A stretch of 64,000 nucleotides of DNA, taken from positions 124,001 through 188,000 of the forward strand of contig CAJIZH010000003.1 in assembly GCA_905181875.1 (NCBI GenBank). Reading direction: 5' to 3'. Positions 10,275 to 19,368 of this stretch are shown piece after piece. The notes under the pieces were generated by a model. The model was not told the origin of the DNA. It did not search any database and saw only the letters and a list, made by a program, of their open reading frames with translations. Within the stretch, counting starts at the first letter, position 1; each line of letters begins with the position of its first letter. Position numbers and translations under genes: made by a program. The DNA is from Flavobacteriales bacterium UBA6770 (GTDB lineage: Bacteria > Bacteroidota > Bacteroidia > Flavobacteriales_G > Salibacteraceae).

Positions 10275-11120
10275 ATGTCTAAACTTATTTTAATAGGAGA
10301 AAGTGGTTCAACTAAAACAGATTGGGTTTTAGTTTCCGACTCTCATCAAAAACATATCACCACTATTGGTCTTAACCCATTTATTGTTGACTCAGCAACT
10401 GTAATAGAAACTATTGATGAGCATGATTTCTTCTCTGAGATAAGCAATCAAGAACTTACAATTCATTTTTATGGGTCTGGTTGTTCTGCACCTGAGCGAA
10501 ATGAAGTTATCTCGTCTGGGTTAGAGCTTTCTTTTCCAAAAGCTGTTGTAACTATATATCATGATATTCAAGCGGCGGTAAATGCAACCTGTAACGAAAC
10601 ACCTGGTTTAGTTGGAATAATTGGAACAGGATCAAATTGCGTTTATTTCGATGGGAAGTCGATAAATTACGGACACCCTTCACCAGGTTATTTATTAGGT
10701 GATGAGGGCGCTGGCAGTAATATTGGTAAGATTTTATTAAGGGATATTTTATATGAAATTGCTCCAAATGATCTACTAGAATCTTTCCGTGAAACCTATA
10801 ACCTATCGCCTACTCAATTAATTAATGAGGTATATAATTCTCGTCTTCCCAACGCATATATCGCATCTTATGTGCAATTTTTAGGACAATACAGCAAACA
10901 TCAGTATACCGAAGAATTATTACATCGCTGTTTTACCCAATTTGTAAAGTTTCATGTAGTTCAATTTCCCGAATCAATGCATGTCCCTTTGCATTTGGTA
11001 GGTTCAATTGCGTATCACTTTGAGAATATTATTACTGATGTACTTGATGAGTGGAATATTGAAAAAGGCCAAATTCTTAAATCACCATTGGAAGGACTAA
11101 TCAATTTTCACAAACCATAA
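10275..11120 (+). CDS. N-acetylglucosamine kinase-like protein (BadF/BadG/BcrA/BcrD ATPase fold)
   Basis: The 281-residue protein has the ASKHA-fold ATP phosphate loops: GESGSTKTDW at the N-terminus, GIIGTGSNC near residue 116 and GYLLGDEGAGSNIG near 137. These match the GlcNAc/MurNAc kinase branch of the BadF/BadG/BcrA/BcrD family, common in Bacteroidota, which phosphorylates amino sugars recovered from peptidoglycan or chitin. GDEGAGSNIG is typical of this branch rather than of benzoyl-CoA reductase activators. It is followed 52 nt later by a small membrane-protein gene that could be co-transcribed. The sugar specificity cannot be read from the sequence. Confidence 0.85.
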   Translation: MSKLILIGESGSTKTDWVLVSDSHQKHITTIGLNPFIVDSATVIETIDEHDFFSEISNQELTIHFYGSGCSAPERNEVISSGLELSFPKAVVTIYHDIQAAVNATCNETPGLVGIIGTGSNCVYFDGKSINYGHPSPGYLLGDEGAGSNIGKILLRDILYEIAPNDLLESFRETYNLSPTQLINEVYNSRLPNAYIASYVQFLGQYSKHQYTEELLHRCFTQFVKFHVVQFPESMHVPLHLVGSIAYHFENIITDVLDEWNIEKGQILKSPLEGLINFHKP

Positions 11121-11172
11121 ATCTGTTTTCTTTTTCTATTGCAGCTTTATCTTCAGTGACTACTTTTGTATA

Positions 11173-11484
11173 ATGGACAAATTAAAAGAGCGGTGGGGAA
11201 TCACTTCCAATTTTCAGGTAATTCTGATTATCATCGTTTTTGCAATAAATGGCTCATTGTCAGCTTGGGTTGCAAAGCCAATTACTGAATTTATCGGTAT
11301 TTCGTCAGAAGAAAACGGTTGGCTGGTTTATCTTCCGACTAGAATTTTATTGATTTTCCCTATTTACCAAACAACACTTCCGCTAGTTGGATTTCTATTT
11401 GGTCAATTTAAGTTTTTCTGGAATTTCGAAAAGAAAATGTTGACTCGAATGGGATTGGGTTTTCTGTTTAAAAAAGAAAACTAA
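11173..11484 (+). CDS. small conserved membrane protein (DUF6787-like)
   Basis: The 103-residue protein has two hydrophobic helices (about residues 17-40 and 52-78) and a C-terminal basic tail with FGQFKFFWNFEKKMLTRMG. The pattern resembles a short Bacteroidota-specific membrane family that I recall as DUF6787; this identification is from memory of the family and is not certain. Its function is unknown. It lies 52 nt after the kinase-like gene on the same strand and may share its transcript. Confidence 0.7.
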   Translation: MDKLKERWGITSNFQVILIIIVFAINGSLSAWVAKPITEFIGISSEENGWLVYLPTRILLIFPIYQTTLPLVGFLFGQFKFFWNFEKKMLTRMGLGFLFKKEN

Positions 11485-11555
11485 AAATAAATGAACACAA
11501 CCAACCAAGGTATTCTTAACACAGCGTTATATTTCCTAAAAGGATAGAATCTATC

Positions 11556-11825
11556 TTAATCTTTACTCCACAGCTCTATATCTAAACGACAATTAGATAC
11601 TGAATTCGCATTATACTCTGAATTTTCTAATACAAATAATTCGATATATAGGCGGTCTTTATTCAAAAAAAAATCATCTTGTTGATAGGGCTGGGTATTT
11701 TTGTTGAATTGGTAACATTAGCAGTTGATTTCTCTCTAATTCCCAATTGATTATTTAAGAGAAATAATTTTCCGTAAGTATTATTGACTTTGTCAAACAG
11801 AAAAATTCTTGAACTATTTAAGGCC
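11556..11825 (-). pseudogene. remnant of an unidentified protein gene (frameshifted C-terminal part)
   Basis: On the minus strand, downstream of the ABC ATPase, two open segments in different frames read as one protein-like sequence. The first contains IFLFDKVNNTYGKLFLLNNQ. The second contains YQQDDFFLNKDRLYIELFVLENSEY split over about 11590-11665, and closes with RLDIELWSKD and a TAA at 11556-11558. There is no ATG; the first segment follows a stop and overlaps the end of the ATPase gene, and the frame changes near 11690. Codon use and amphipathic pattern look coding, but I do not recognise the family. It may be the tail of a gene whose front half was deleted. Confidence 0.45.
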
Positions 11826-12494
11826 TAACTTATCCAAACGTTTCAAAACAGTTTCTTCTTTCATTGATTTCTCTAATTCAGCGTATTCATGCTTTAAAAT
11901 TGGATTCGAAAATTCCCCTTTTTTCAGAAGAAATATCTGATCACATGTATCACTTAACGTAGAGAAAATGTGTGACGATAGAATTATCGTTTTATTGAGT
12001 ACTTTCAATTTTAAAATAATCTCAGAAATCAATATATTGCTTTGAATATCAACGCCATTAAAAGGTTCGTCAAGAATAAACACTTTATTCTCTTGCAATA
12101 GAATTGCCGTTAAAGCAAGCTTTTTCTTCATACCAGTGGAATAAGTTTCAGCATATCGGTTAAGTGGAAGATCAAAAACATTTCTTTCTAAGAGGTTCCC
12201 AGAGTTTATACTTCGAGCTTGACACATAAATTTCAAATATTCCAAGCCAGTAATCTTGGTCATAAAAAAAGGTTCAGTTAACAGTAATCCTAATTCATTT
12301 TTTAGCATTCCTCCATCGTACTCGATTTCACCTTTATAATTTTCAAGTCCAGCCAAACACCTAAACAAGGTTGTTTTACCCGAACCATTTTCACCAACAA
12401 TACCATAAACATTGCCCTCTACTAAAGTTGCAGTTACTCCATTTAGCACTTGATTTTCGCCAAATTCCTTTTTAAGATTTAATATTTTAATCAT
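11814..12494 (-). CDS. ABC transporter ATP-binding protein
   Basis: The 226-residue ATPase has Walker A GENGSGKTT (about residues 34-42), a signature region YSTGMKKKLALTAILL in which the usual LSGGQ is replaced by YSTGMKKK as in ABC-2 type exporters, Walker B VFILDEPFNGVD, and a switch His in ILSSHIF. The divergent signature and short size match ATPases of ABC-2 drug, antibiotic or gliding-type exporters rather than importers. It overlaps the membrane-protein gene upstream by 8 nt (12487-12494), so the two are translationally coupled and form one transporter. Confidence 0.92.
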   Translation of the reverse strand: MIKILNLKKEFGENQVLNGVTATLVEGNVYGIVGENGSGKTTLFRCLAGLENYKGEIEYDGGMLKNELGLLLTEPFFMTKITGLEYLKFMCQARSINSGNLLERNVFDLPLNRYAETYSTGMKKKLALTAILLQENKVFILDEPFNGVDIQSNILISEIILKLKVLNKTIILSSHIFSTLSDTCDQIFLLKKGEFSNPILKHEYAELEKSMKEETVLKRLDKLGLK

Positions 12495-13416
12495 GCAAAA
12501 TTATTTTTAAACTTCTTATTGATTGATTGTAGAAATATGGAATCAATGCTAATAATAACGGAGGAAAAAACAGAGAAAAACCTACTAAAAGACCCTTAGG
12601 AAGGGGGACTTCTCTCGGGAAGGTAGAATACTTAAGCAAAATCACGACTAGTAGGAATACATAACCTAAGCCGATAAAAGCAGCAAGAATGAGAGCTTGA
12701 GCTTTAAAAAAAATCAACAAAAAAATTGAAGTAGGAGCAATAATCAAGGAACTAAAAAATACCGCAAATTTCATTTTATGAAATAGGAATTTTTTGGCAT
12801 TGCTTTTATAAACCCAAACATAAATCTCATTCTCTGGTATACCATAAAACGAAATACAGGTTAGCAGTAAAAGCAATAATGAGAAAATGCCTAGGTTTGG
12901 GTTTCCTACTTTAAAAGCAATAAATAGTAATACATATGATCCAAGTATTACTAAATAGGTTTTCCTCAATCCAACCGAAAACTCAAATGGAAATTCAGAA
13001 AAAGGTCTTGGAATTGGAAAAGTATAATTTGAAGAAAAACTAAAAACTCGTATTGCAATGATCGTTGATAAAAGAAGAAGCGTAATAATCAAGATCCATT
13101 CTTGAAAAACTAGGAACACAATAAGAATCGGAATTGAAATAATGGTGTTTTCAATAATTCTAATTCTGAAATATTGAATCAAACTCATTGAGCTTTTTAG
13201 AAAATCATTTCGCTTTTTTATGGTCAAAGGAAACAACCAACTCATTGAGACAATTAAAAGAATATGCCCACCAAATTCTGTTTTAGTCATTAAAACATTA
13301 GAGCCAATAACAAATAATGCTAATATGGCCAATGACGCAAAGATTGGATTCACGCCAAAATCTCTAAGTTTCCGAACCTGTCTTGTAAATTGAAGTTGGA
13401 AATAATATTTAATCAT
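12487..13416 (-). CDS. ABC transporter membrane subunit (ABC-2-like)
   Basis: The 309-residue protein has about eight hydrophobic helices and no other motif, consistent with an ABC-2-type permease. Its only clear evidence of role is the tight overlap with the downstream ATPase gene. There are no Walker motifs and no signal peptide. The substrate is unknown. An ATG at 13414-13416 begins MIKYYFQLQFTRQ, a typical cytosolic amphipathic start for these permeases. The exporter pair is divergent from, and unlinked to, any biosynthetic cluster in this window. Confidence 0.8.
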   Translation of the reverse strand: MIKYYFQLQFTRQVRKLRDFGVNPIFASLAILALFVIGSNVLMTKTEFGGHILLIVSMSWLFPLTIKKRNDFLKSSMSLIQYFRIRIIENTIISIPILIVFLVFQEWILIITLLLLSTIIAIRVFSFSSNYTFPIPRPFSEFPFEFSVGLRKTYLVILGSYVLLFIAFKVGNPNLGIFSLLLLLLTCISFYGIPENEIYVWVYKSNAKKFLFHKMKFAVFFSSLIIAPTSIFLLIFFKAQALILAAFIGLGYVFLLVVILLKYSTFPREVPLPKGLLVGFSLFFPPLLLALIPYFYNQSIRSLKIILHD

Positions 13417-13482
13417 TAATGGACTTTGAATTCAAGAAACGAGATTTTCAAAAAAAGAACAAACCGTTCATCACAATAGTAA

Positions 13483-13716
13483 TTACCTTCTTTTTACCAA
13501 ACTCAATAGAGCAACTCCAGCCCAAAACACATTTATAATAATAAATGGATAAGAACCCAAGTGGAAAGCATTTAAAGTGAGCAGCACCGCACTTACTAAA
13601 TTTGCAACCTGATAAGATTTATCAGAAGCAGTAATTTTCCCGGTAGAATTCAAGTAAAAAGCAACCAATAATCCTGCTGCTCCAATCCAACCACATGCTT
13701 GAAATAAAATATCCAT
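13483..13716 (-). CDS. small membrane protein of the CBU_0592-like family
   Basis: A 77-residue protein with about three hydrophobic segments (GWIGAAGLLVAFYL, NLVSAVLLTLNAFHLG, FIIINVFWAGVALLSLV). The G-W-x-G-A start, central SYQxxN and closing NxFWAG match a widespread small membrane family annotated as CBU_0592-like; I know no experimental function. It ends in a basic KRR tail. It lies 10 nt after the dead gene at 13727-14194 on the same strand and may once have been in its operon. Confidence 0.7.
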   Translation of the reverse strand: MDILFQACGWIGAAGLLVAFYLNSTGKITASDKSYQVANLVSAVLLTLNAFHLGSYPFIIINVFWAGVALLSLVKRR

Positions 13717-13726
13717 AGAACCTCCT

Positions 13727-14194
13727 TTAATGTTTCGCTAAAGTAGTTTTTCTGGAATTACAATTAATAGACTTTATTGGCCTTAGATTAGGTTCTACCC
13801 AATTATGACGAGCCTTAACTGAGATCAACAATTCTTCTGAATAAAACTGCAATTGAAAATTATTTTTTTTAAAATCGGATATTATAAAATCGTAAGTGTT
13901 TCGTTCTAGGTCTTCTAAATCTTGAGCTTCTAAAAACTGATCTGAAATCATTAATCAGAACTTAGTTATGATTACATAGTAGCCATCATTATCACCGTTT
14001 ATAGTACCAACCGAAATGTTGTGTTTCGTGATTCGATTTCATACAAGTGCTAATGCCTTTTCAAAACCTAGTTTTGATACATACCAAATAGCAACAGCCA
14101 AATGAGCTTCATGCGTCCATTCCGATTTTGGCAATTCTTCTTTTTCGAAACGTTGGATTTGGAAACAAATTTGAGGAAATGTGTAAATATCCAT
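13727..14194 (-). pseudogene. conserved hypothetical gene inactivated by two in-frame TGA codons
   Basis: Reading from ATG 14192-14194 (MDIYTFPQ) to the TAA near 13727 gives one frame of about 155 codons interrupted only at TGA 14039-14041 and by a second TGA 27 codons later. The three pieces join in the same frame into a recognisable protein: LPKSEWTHEAHLAVAIWY, then ITKHNISVGTINGDNDGY, then ARHNWVEPNLRPIK. I recall these as conserved stretches of a family with a PxxxWTHxAHL motif and a GYHET segment. Here the family's expected Arg (CGA) is TGA and expected Trp (TGG) is TGA, both single transitions, and GYHET has become GYYVI. The product is not predicted to be functional. The family's biochemical role is unknown to me. 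Confidence 0.75.
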
Positions 14195-14242
14195 TCCTGC
14201 AAATGTGTTTTGTTTTTTATTCCCTCTTCTTTTGCTCAAGCT

Positions 14243-14265
14243 AGCCTGCCTAACGCAGGCAGGCT
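14243..14265. repeat. 8-bp inverted repeat (intergenic hairpin)
   Basis: AGCCTGCC at 14243-14250 and GGCAGGCT at 14258-14265 are perfect complements around a 7-nt loop. Its high GC stands out in AT-rich surroundings. Similar CCTGCC...GGCAGG hairpins occur in intergenic DNA of many Bacteroidota, so it is probably a mobile palindromic repeat copy. Confidence 0.6.
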
Positions 14266-14331
14266 TGGCAACGCAGTTCAACACGAGAGTGCCTGCGGCT
14301 TTCTCGACCTTTCCCGATAAGTGGAAATAAA

Positions 14332-14358
14332 AAACCACCTCGCAAAGCGAAGTGGTTT
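14332..14358 (-). terminator. intrinsic terminator of the tmRNA gene
   Basis: On the minus strand, an 11-bp stem (plus-strand arms 14332-14342 and 14348-14358, one G-U pair) with a 5-nt loop is followed by a T-rich run. It begins 11 nt after the mature tmRNA 3' end, the expected place. Confidence 0.85.
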
Positions 14359-14368
14359 CATCATCTAG

Positions 14369-14761
14369 TGGAGCCGGCGAGAGTCGAACTCGCGTCCAAA
14401 CATGGAACAATTAAGATTTCTACATGCTTAGCTTATCATTAGTTTTCGACTTGAGCACGGCAAAAAGCAACCAAACTCAAGCTTATCTTCTAAATTTCGC
14501 ATACAATTCGAAGCAGATTGTACACTAGCCTTCCTCAATGAATCTTCATATTCACCAAAGCGTACGGCGAGCTTCAGTGAGAAGATACTTGTCGATACAC
14601 CTAGTGTACCGATTAAGCCATCCTACTATAATTCGGATTAAGCTGCAAGTGCGTAGTTGTTTTCGCCAACTAAAAACGTTGCAACACTTATTACGGATAG
14701 TCTTGCAAAACCCGACATGCTTACACAATCCTTCATCATGCTGTCAAAACCAGTCGGCCCC
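14369..14761 (-). ncRNA. ssrA: transfer-messenger RNA (tmRNA)
   Basis: The minus strand begins GGGGCCGACTGGTTTTGACA and ends with a T-arm and acceptor strand (GAGTTCGACTCTCGCC, then GGCTCCA). GGGGCCG and CGGCTCC form the 7-bp acceptor stem. The resume codon GGC at 14665-14667 opens the tag frame GENNYALAA followed by TAA (14638-14640), the tag typical of Bacteroidota. The 3' discriminator A is at 14369, and the next genomic bases read CTA rather than CCA, so CCA must be added after transcription. tmRNA with SmpB rescues ribosomes stalled on broken messages and tags the products for degradation. An apparent 96-codon ORF on the other strand is a shadow of this RNA. Confidence 0.97.
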
Positions 14762-14837
14762 ATTTTATAAAAGAACATTCGTTCAGGCCACAAAAATACA
14801 GCAATCTTTCTACTTTTACCGACCTTAAAAAAGCCCT

Positions 14838-16048
14838 ATGTTAAAGATTGGAATCATAAAAGAACGTAAGTCTCCGCCTGACGAACGAGTACCTCTTTCA
14901 CCTACTCAAATAGCTCAATTGAATAATGAAAATTCAGATGTAAAATTCGTTGTAGAATCGAGTGACATCAGAAGATACAAGGATGCTGAATACTCCAATC
15001 TTGGAACTGAAATCGTAACGAATGTTTCAGATTGCGATATACTAATGGGCGTTAAGGAGGTTCCAAAAGAAGCATTAATTGAAGGAAAAAGATACTTTTT
15101 CTTTTCTCATACGATTAAAATGCAGCCTTATAACAATGCATTACTGCAGACTATTTTAAGAAAGAACATCCAATTGATGGACTACGAATGTTTAGTCAAT
15201 TCAAAGGGAAGAAGATTAATTGGTTTTGGTCGTTACGCGGGAATTGTAGGTTGTTACAACGCATTCCTAGCATATGGTAAAAGAAACCACTCTTTCGATC
15301 TAAAACCTGCTTTTCAATGTGAAGATCGTGTTGAAATGGAAAATGAATTATCAAAAGTAAAATTTGAAGGTAAAGGATTAAAAATTGCTTTAACTGGAAA
15401 TGGACGCGTTGCTCATGGGGCAATGGAAATTTTGGATTTAATGAACATCCAAAAACTTGAAGTAGAAGAATACTTAGCTTATGCTGGGAATTGATCCTGT
15501 GTATTGCCAGCTAAAGGTTACCGATTACAATAAACGTAGCGACGGTTCTGAAGGAAGTATTCCTGAGTTTTTCACATTCTCCGGAATTATACACAGGTGA
15601 TTTTGCACGGTTTTCTTCAACCTCTGACTTGTATGTCGCTTGTCATTTTTGGGGAGATGGATCTCCTTTTATATTCACTAGAGAGGAAGCAAAACATCCT
15701 AATTTCAATCTAAAAGTTATAGCAGATATCAGTTGTGATATCGATGGCCCTGTAGCTTCTACTCTGCGTCCTTCAATTATACCAGATCCAATTTACGGCT
15801 ATAATGCTCAAACGGAATCTGAGGTTGCCTATGACAACCAAGATGCAATTACTGTAATGGCCGTAGATAATTTACCTTGTGAATTACCTAAAGATGCCTC
15901 TACAGATTTTGGTGCAGAGTTTATTAAAAACATCTTTCCAGCTTTAATTAATGGAGATAAAGATGAAATTCTGAAACGTGCTTCGATTACTAAGGATGGT
16001 GAATTGACAGAACGATACGAGTATTTAACCGAATACGCTGCTGATTAA
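14838..16048 (+). pseudogene. alanine/saccharopine dehydrogenase-like NAD(P) oxidoreductase, two frameshifts
   Basis: Two open segments (14838-15494 and 15629-16048) plus the stretch between them code for one protein of about 402 residues. The N-terminal half has the AlaDH/PNT opening (GIIKERKSPPDERVPLSP), a HTIKMQPYN motif and a Rossmann-type GNGRVAHGAMEIL. The C-terminal half has HFWGDGSPF and DISCDIDGPVAST. This matches the family shared by alanine dehydrogenase, transhydrogenase alpha and NAD-dependent lysine-forming saccharopine dehydrogenase. An extra base near 15486-15490 and another near 15578-15581 move the frame twice; correcting both restores YAGIDPVYCQLK and FFTFPELYTGDF. Both halves look well conserved, so sequencing error or very recent inactivation is likely. 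Substrate is uncertain. Confidence 0.8.
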
Positions 16049-16123
16049 TGCTGGTCGTTAATGGTGTTCATTTACATAACGTATGAACCTAAACTCATTT
16101 CAGAATCTCTAATTACACAAACA

Positions 16124-16155
16124 GTTGAGATGCTGAAAACCTGCGGAATTCAATG
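16124..16155. repeat. copy of a dispersed GCTGAAA...ATTCA repeat
   Basis: The sequence GTTGAGATGCTGAAA followed by GGAATTCAATGC resembles stretches at 19900-19930 and 40903-40925. These look like diverged copies of the intergenic GAGATGCTGAAAC...TTCAGCATGAC repeat common in Bacteroidota genomes. This copy is degenerate. Confidence 0.45.
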
Positions 16156-16198
16156 CAACAGGCAAAAGTTAACTACAAAAAAGGTTCATTCTTATTTA

Positions 16199-17371
16199 TT
16201 ACTCAGCTATCACCAGCTTCTTTTTGGATACCCCCCCTGAACTATCAATAATTTGCACGGCGTATACTCCTACTGAAAAATCGCTAATAGCTACTTGAGC
16301 TGTCGAACCTTCAGCTTGGCTAATAGAAAAAACACGTTGCCCTTGCAAATTCGTGATTTGAATGTTGCTTATGGATTTTTCGGACGAAATGGAAATTGAA
16401 ACTGTAACCGATAATCGACTTATAGGATTTGGATAAATAGATACATTTGATTGATCAACCACTTTTTGCTCAGCTACTGTTGTAAAGGTATCGACAAGCC
16501 AAGAACAATCTGTTGCCATCATCTCTTCATAAGTATTGGCTCCTGTTCCATTTCCGTCAATTCTTAATCCGTTCCAGTTATCCTTGTCCCTTTGTGGTAA
16601 ACTTTCATAGTGATTACCCCAACCGTATCGCATTGCACACAAATCAGTCAGAATTGGATTATTTAAAACATCTGCAACTATTGTTTCAGCACTATTAAAC
16701 CCTCTAATGCTGTCAAGAATAATATTGCCTTTGATATTAATCCTTTGATAAACTCCCGAATTTACTTCTAAATACTGAAGGCTACTGTCATTTAAAACAT
16801 CAAGTCTTCTTGCCGCTCCATTAGGGTCATTTATTATTAAGCGGGTTATATTGTTGTTATAAAATTGAACTCTATTGGAAAAGCTACCTCCCCGAGGATT
16901 TTCACTAACGTCTTTAAAGTTTAATTCGAATTGTTCCATATCTTGGTTTGAAATCCATAATTCGGAGTTATACTGAAAAAAACCAGTTGGAGGAAATGAT
17001 TTTAAAGAAGGACAGTTATTAATTCCAACAAGACTTCTATTTATATTTTTTAAACCTGAAAAAGTTTTAAGATGAGGCATGTTTATAAAGTGGATTTGAC
17101 CTTGATGGAAGGATTTAAACCAAGGCATGTCTTCAATTTCAAAATAAAATAACTTAATGTACAACCACCCATCCTCGTCGAAACCCGATAAGTCTGTAAT
17201 TCGCTCCGATTCGGGCAATAAGTCATCGTAGTAAAAATGGTAGTAATTGTTTATTGAAGTATCCATCACAACAACAAATGAGTCAACTTGTTGCTGCGTT
17301 TCAAAAATAATCTGAGTCTTCCCATTCAAAAACAACAAACTGAAAATCATTACAATTAAATACTTTTTCAT
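16199..17371 (-). CDS. exported protein with T9SS type A sorting domain
   Basis: The 390-residue protein has a signal peptide (MKKYLIVMIFSLLFLNGKTQ, cleaved near the Q). A central region of about 25-270 has repeated short strands and phrases such as MPHLKTFSGLKNI and NCPSLKSF, which look like leucine-rich-type or beta-helical repeats. The C-terminal 80 residues are a Por secretion tail (YPNPISRLS, then VYAVQIIDSSGG, then KKLVIAE), which sends it through the type IX system to the cell surface. It starts 20 nt after the stop of the larger exported-protein gene upstream, so they are probably one operon. Receptor or substrate unknown. Confidence 0.85.
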   Translation of the reverse strand: MKKYLIVMIFSLLFLNGKTQIIFETQQQVDSFVVVMDTSINNYYHFYYDDLLPESERITDLSGFDEDGWLYIKLFYFEIEDMPWFKSFHQGQIHFINMPHLKTFSGLKNINRSLVGINNCPSLKSFPPTGFFQYNSELWISNQDMEQFELNFKDVSENPRGGSFSNRVQFYNNNITRLIINDPNGAARRLDVLNDSSLQYLEVNSGVYQRINIKGNIILDSIRGFNSAETIVADVLNNPILTDLCAMRYGWGNHYESLPQRDKDNWNGLRIDGNGTGANTYEEMMATDCSWLVDTFTTVAEQKVVDQSNVSIYPNPISRLSVTVSISISSEKSISNIQITNLQGQRVFSISQAEGSTAQVAISDFSVGVYAVQIIDSSGGVSKKKLVIAE

Positions 17372-17390
17372 AACCTTTTTTTAATCTTTA

Positions 17391-19313
17391 TTAGTATCCT
17401 TTCAACGGACAATTAAACTGTATTGGCTCTTCCCAAAACAACTCAAATCCTTCTCCGCATTCTTCAGGCATACAGAATGTTTTGTTCAAATTTAGAGTAA
17501 TGTTATTGTAATTGTATGTATTGTAAGGGATAGTTGTGCAAAAGGTAGCGCCTGAAAATTGAACGGATTGCATTGCACCGCTAGCAACCTGATAACTGAA
17601 ATACCAATTTATGAAACAAGCAGCAGGAACATCAGTAGTGCAGGTTTTTGCACATACTACCAAACTCCAAGTAGAAGCATCGTTAGGATCGGGTCTCAAG
17701 CAGTTTAACGAATCCTCAAAAGGATCGGCACAAAGCATTTCTGTTCCCGGCTCTGCGCAACATTTAATAATTACCGTTTCTTCACAAGAAGAATTTTCGC
17801 TTGTTTTAATAGTAATAATAGCTGGGCCATCAAGAATTACTTGACTACCATAACCTGAAACATATATAGTAGTATTGTTAGGGTCTAGAGAAACTGTAGA
17901 GATGTAATATGTACCCAATAAATCTAAAACATAAGGAAAATCGCAATTGTAAATAACATCTGGAAATAGATCCAACTCTTCAGAACCCCAAACCGAATAG
18001 TCTTCTCCATCAATTTGATCAGGCAACAAATACAAAAACATACCACCCTCAGTAAAATCAGCGTTTGGATTAATATACTGAGATCCATAGGTTAAATTAT
18101 TATTTACTGTAACTGCATTTGGTGTAAAAGTAGAACTGGGGTCGTTGCTATCGTCCAAGGTTCCCAATCGACCATTTCCCACAAAATAAAGCTTGCCATC
18201 TATGCCTCGTTCAATTTGTCCATGCCCAAAATCTTTTGTGGTAACACCTACTTGGAGTGCACTCCAGTAAGCAAAGTTTGAATTCAATCCTATTCTTCTA
18301 CAGTGAATAATATTTTTGTCATTGGCAAAAGTTACGGGGTTAATGGTATAATAAGCTATAGATGCATAAACTATGAGGCCATCTTCTGAAAATTCAATTC
18401 CATTAACGGATTGATCATGGTTAACTAATGCAGCGTTTTTTGGAATTGGTACTTGATATTCGTTTGTAAAGCTTACAGTACCACTACTTATGGAAACATC
18501 GAAAAAATGCAATGCTCCACCTTGGTTACCGCTTAAAGCTGGAGCTTCGAAAAAACTTGAAGCCAGCGTGAATTTTTCAATACCTCCAACTACTTCATAT
18601 TCGAATACTTCCAATTCCGAGCGATTGTTATCCTGAAAACTCTCTAATTGAGAGAATGAAATATTATTTCCTATGTGATAGATGTCATCATTTTTTATTT
18701 CAAAAACACCAATACATTTTGGGTGAGACATAAACAAATAACGTGTTCCGTTTACATTTTCTTTTGTAACCGCAATGTGGTTGTGATACCTAGGTTGTGG
18801 ATCCACTAGCGTACCTTCTCCACCATCGCTTCGTGTAAAGGCGCAGCCGCTGTTTTTATTGTGTTCCATCAGCGTTCCGTTGGGCATAGTTGCGCTTGCC
18901 AAGTGTTACTTATCTTCTTTAATCGACTGTAAATAAGGAAATTATTCACATCTTTTTCACCCTGGCTAAAGGTTGAAATGGCATAATACTCTCCACAACC
19001 ACCCGGTACAGGCACAAAGGTAAATTCAGAAAAGCCCTTTGAAGCATGAACTTGGCGTTTTAACGTTGTACTGTTGCACCAATAAATTCCCTGCTGCATC
19101 ATATATAGCACCATCAGCGGCATACAATTCCAAAACACCTTGGTCATTGTGCACCGCATTTTGAGTATGGTCAGGTGAGTTTGTGGTGGGTAATGGTGTA
19201 CTTGTTCCTGCCTGATAATCAACTAAATGGTTATTGATGGCCCATTTTGTTTGTTGTGCGTTTGCCGTTAAATAAAAAAAGGCGAGAAGAATTGAGAAAG
19301 TTGCTATTTTCAT
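17391..19313 (-). pseudogene. large exported protein of unknown function, two compensating frameshifts
   Basis: Starting at ATG 19311-19313, the protein begins MKIATFSILLAFFYLTANAQ, a signal peptide. After about 85 residues the frame shifts at an AAAA run (plus 19058-19061) and shifts back near 18893-18899, where one base seems missing; the intervening segment reads FVPVPGGCGEYYAIST and NNFLIYSRL. Beyond this a 503-codon frame continues to the TAA at 17391. The corrected length is about 640 residues. Repeated blocks such as HFFDVSISSGTV, GHGQIERGIDGKLYFVGNG and a Cys-rich C-terminus suggest a beta-propeller-like domain followed by a Cys-rich cap; there is no obvious T9SS tail. It is divergent from the XRE regulator and upstream of a T9SS cargo gene. 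Confidence 0.65.
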
Positions 19314-19337
19314 TTTGATTAAATTAGTTTTGGAATG

Positions 19338-19368
19338 CAAAGAGCGTTTGAAATCAATTGAATGTCAA
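19338..19368 (-). promoter_or_regulatory. putative promoter of the exported-protein operon
   Basis: On the minus strand TTGACA (plus 19363-19368) and CTCTTTG (19338-19344) are 18 nt apart, close to the Bacteroidota -33/-7 pattern, and lie 25-55 nt ahead of the ATG at 19313. The upstream box overlaps the left arm of the palindrome at 19367-19403. This is a sequence match only. Confidence 0.45.

Noticed and set aside
13727..14194. Reassignment of TGA to Trp or another amino acid
   Set aside because: Both stops in this gene are TGA, but TGA ends intact genes here (sixA 35399-35401, formyltransferase 50861-50863, PtmE-like 62157-62159), and the other pseudogenes have TAA and TAG.
14195..14410. 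N-terminal extension of the frame ending at 14039
   Set aside because: The first 72 codons run through the tmRNA 3' end and its terminator; only the part from ATG 14192-14194 resembles a real protein.
14538..14828. 96-codon frame on the plus strand
   Set aside because: It lies almost wholly opposite the tmRNA gene and has no protein-family features.
18869..19222. Separate small gene
   Set aside because: It is the middle segment of the frameshifted exported protein at 17391-19313.
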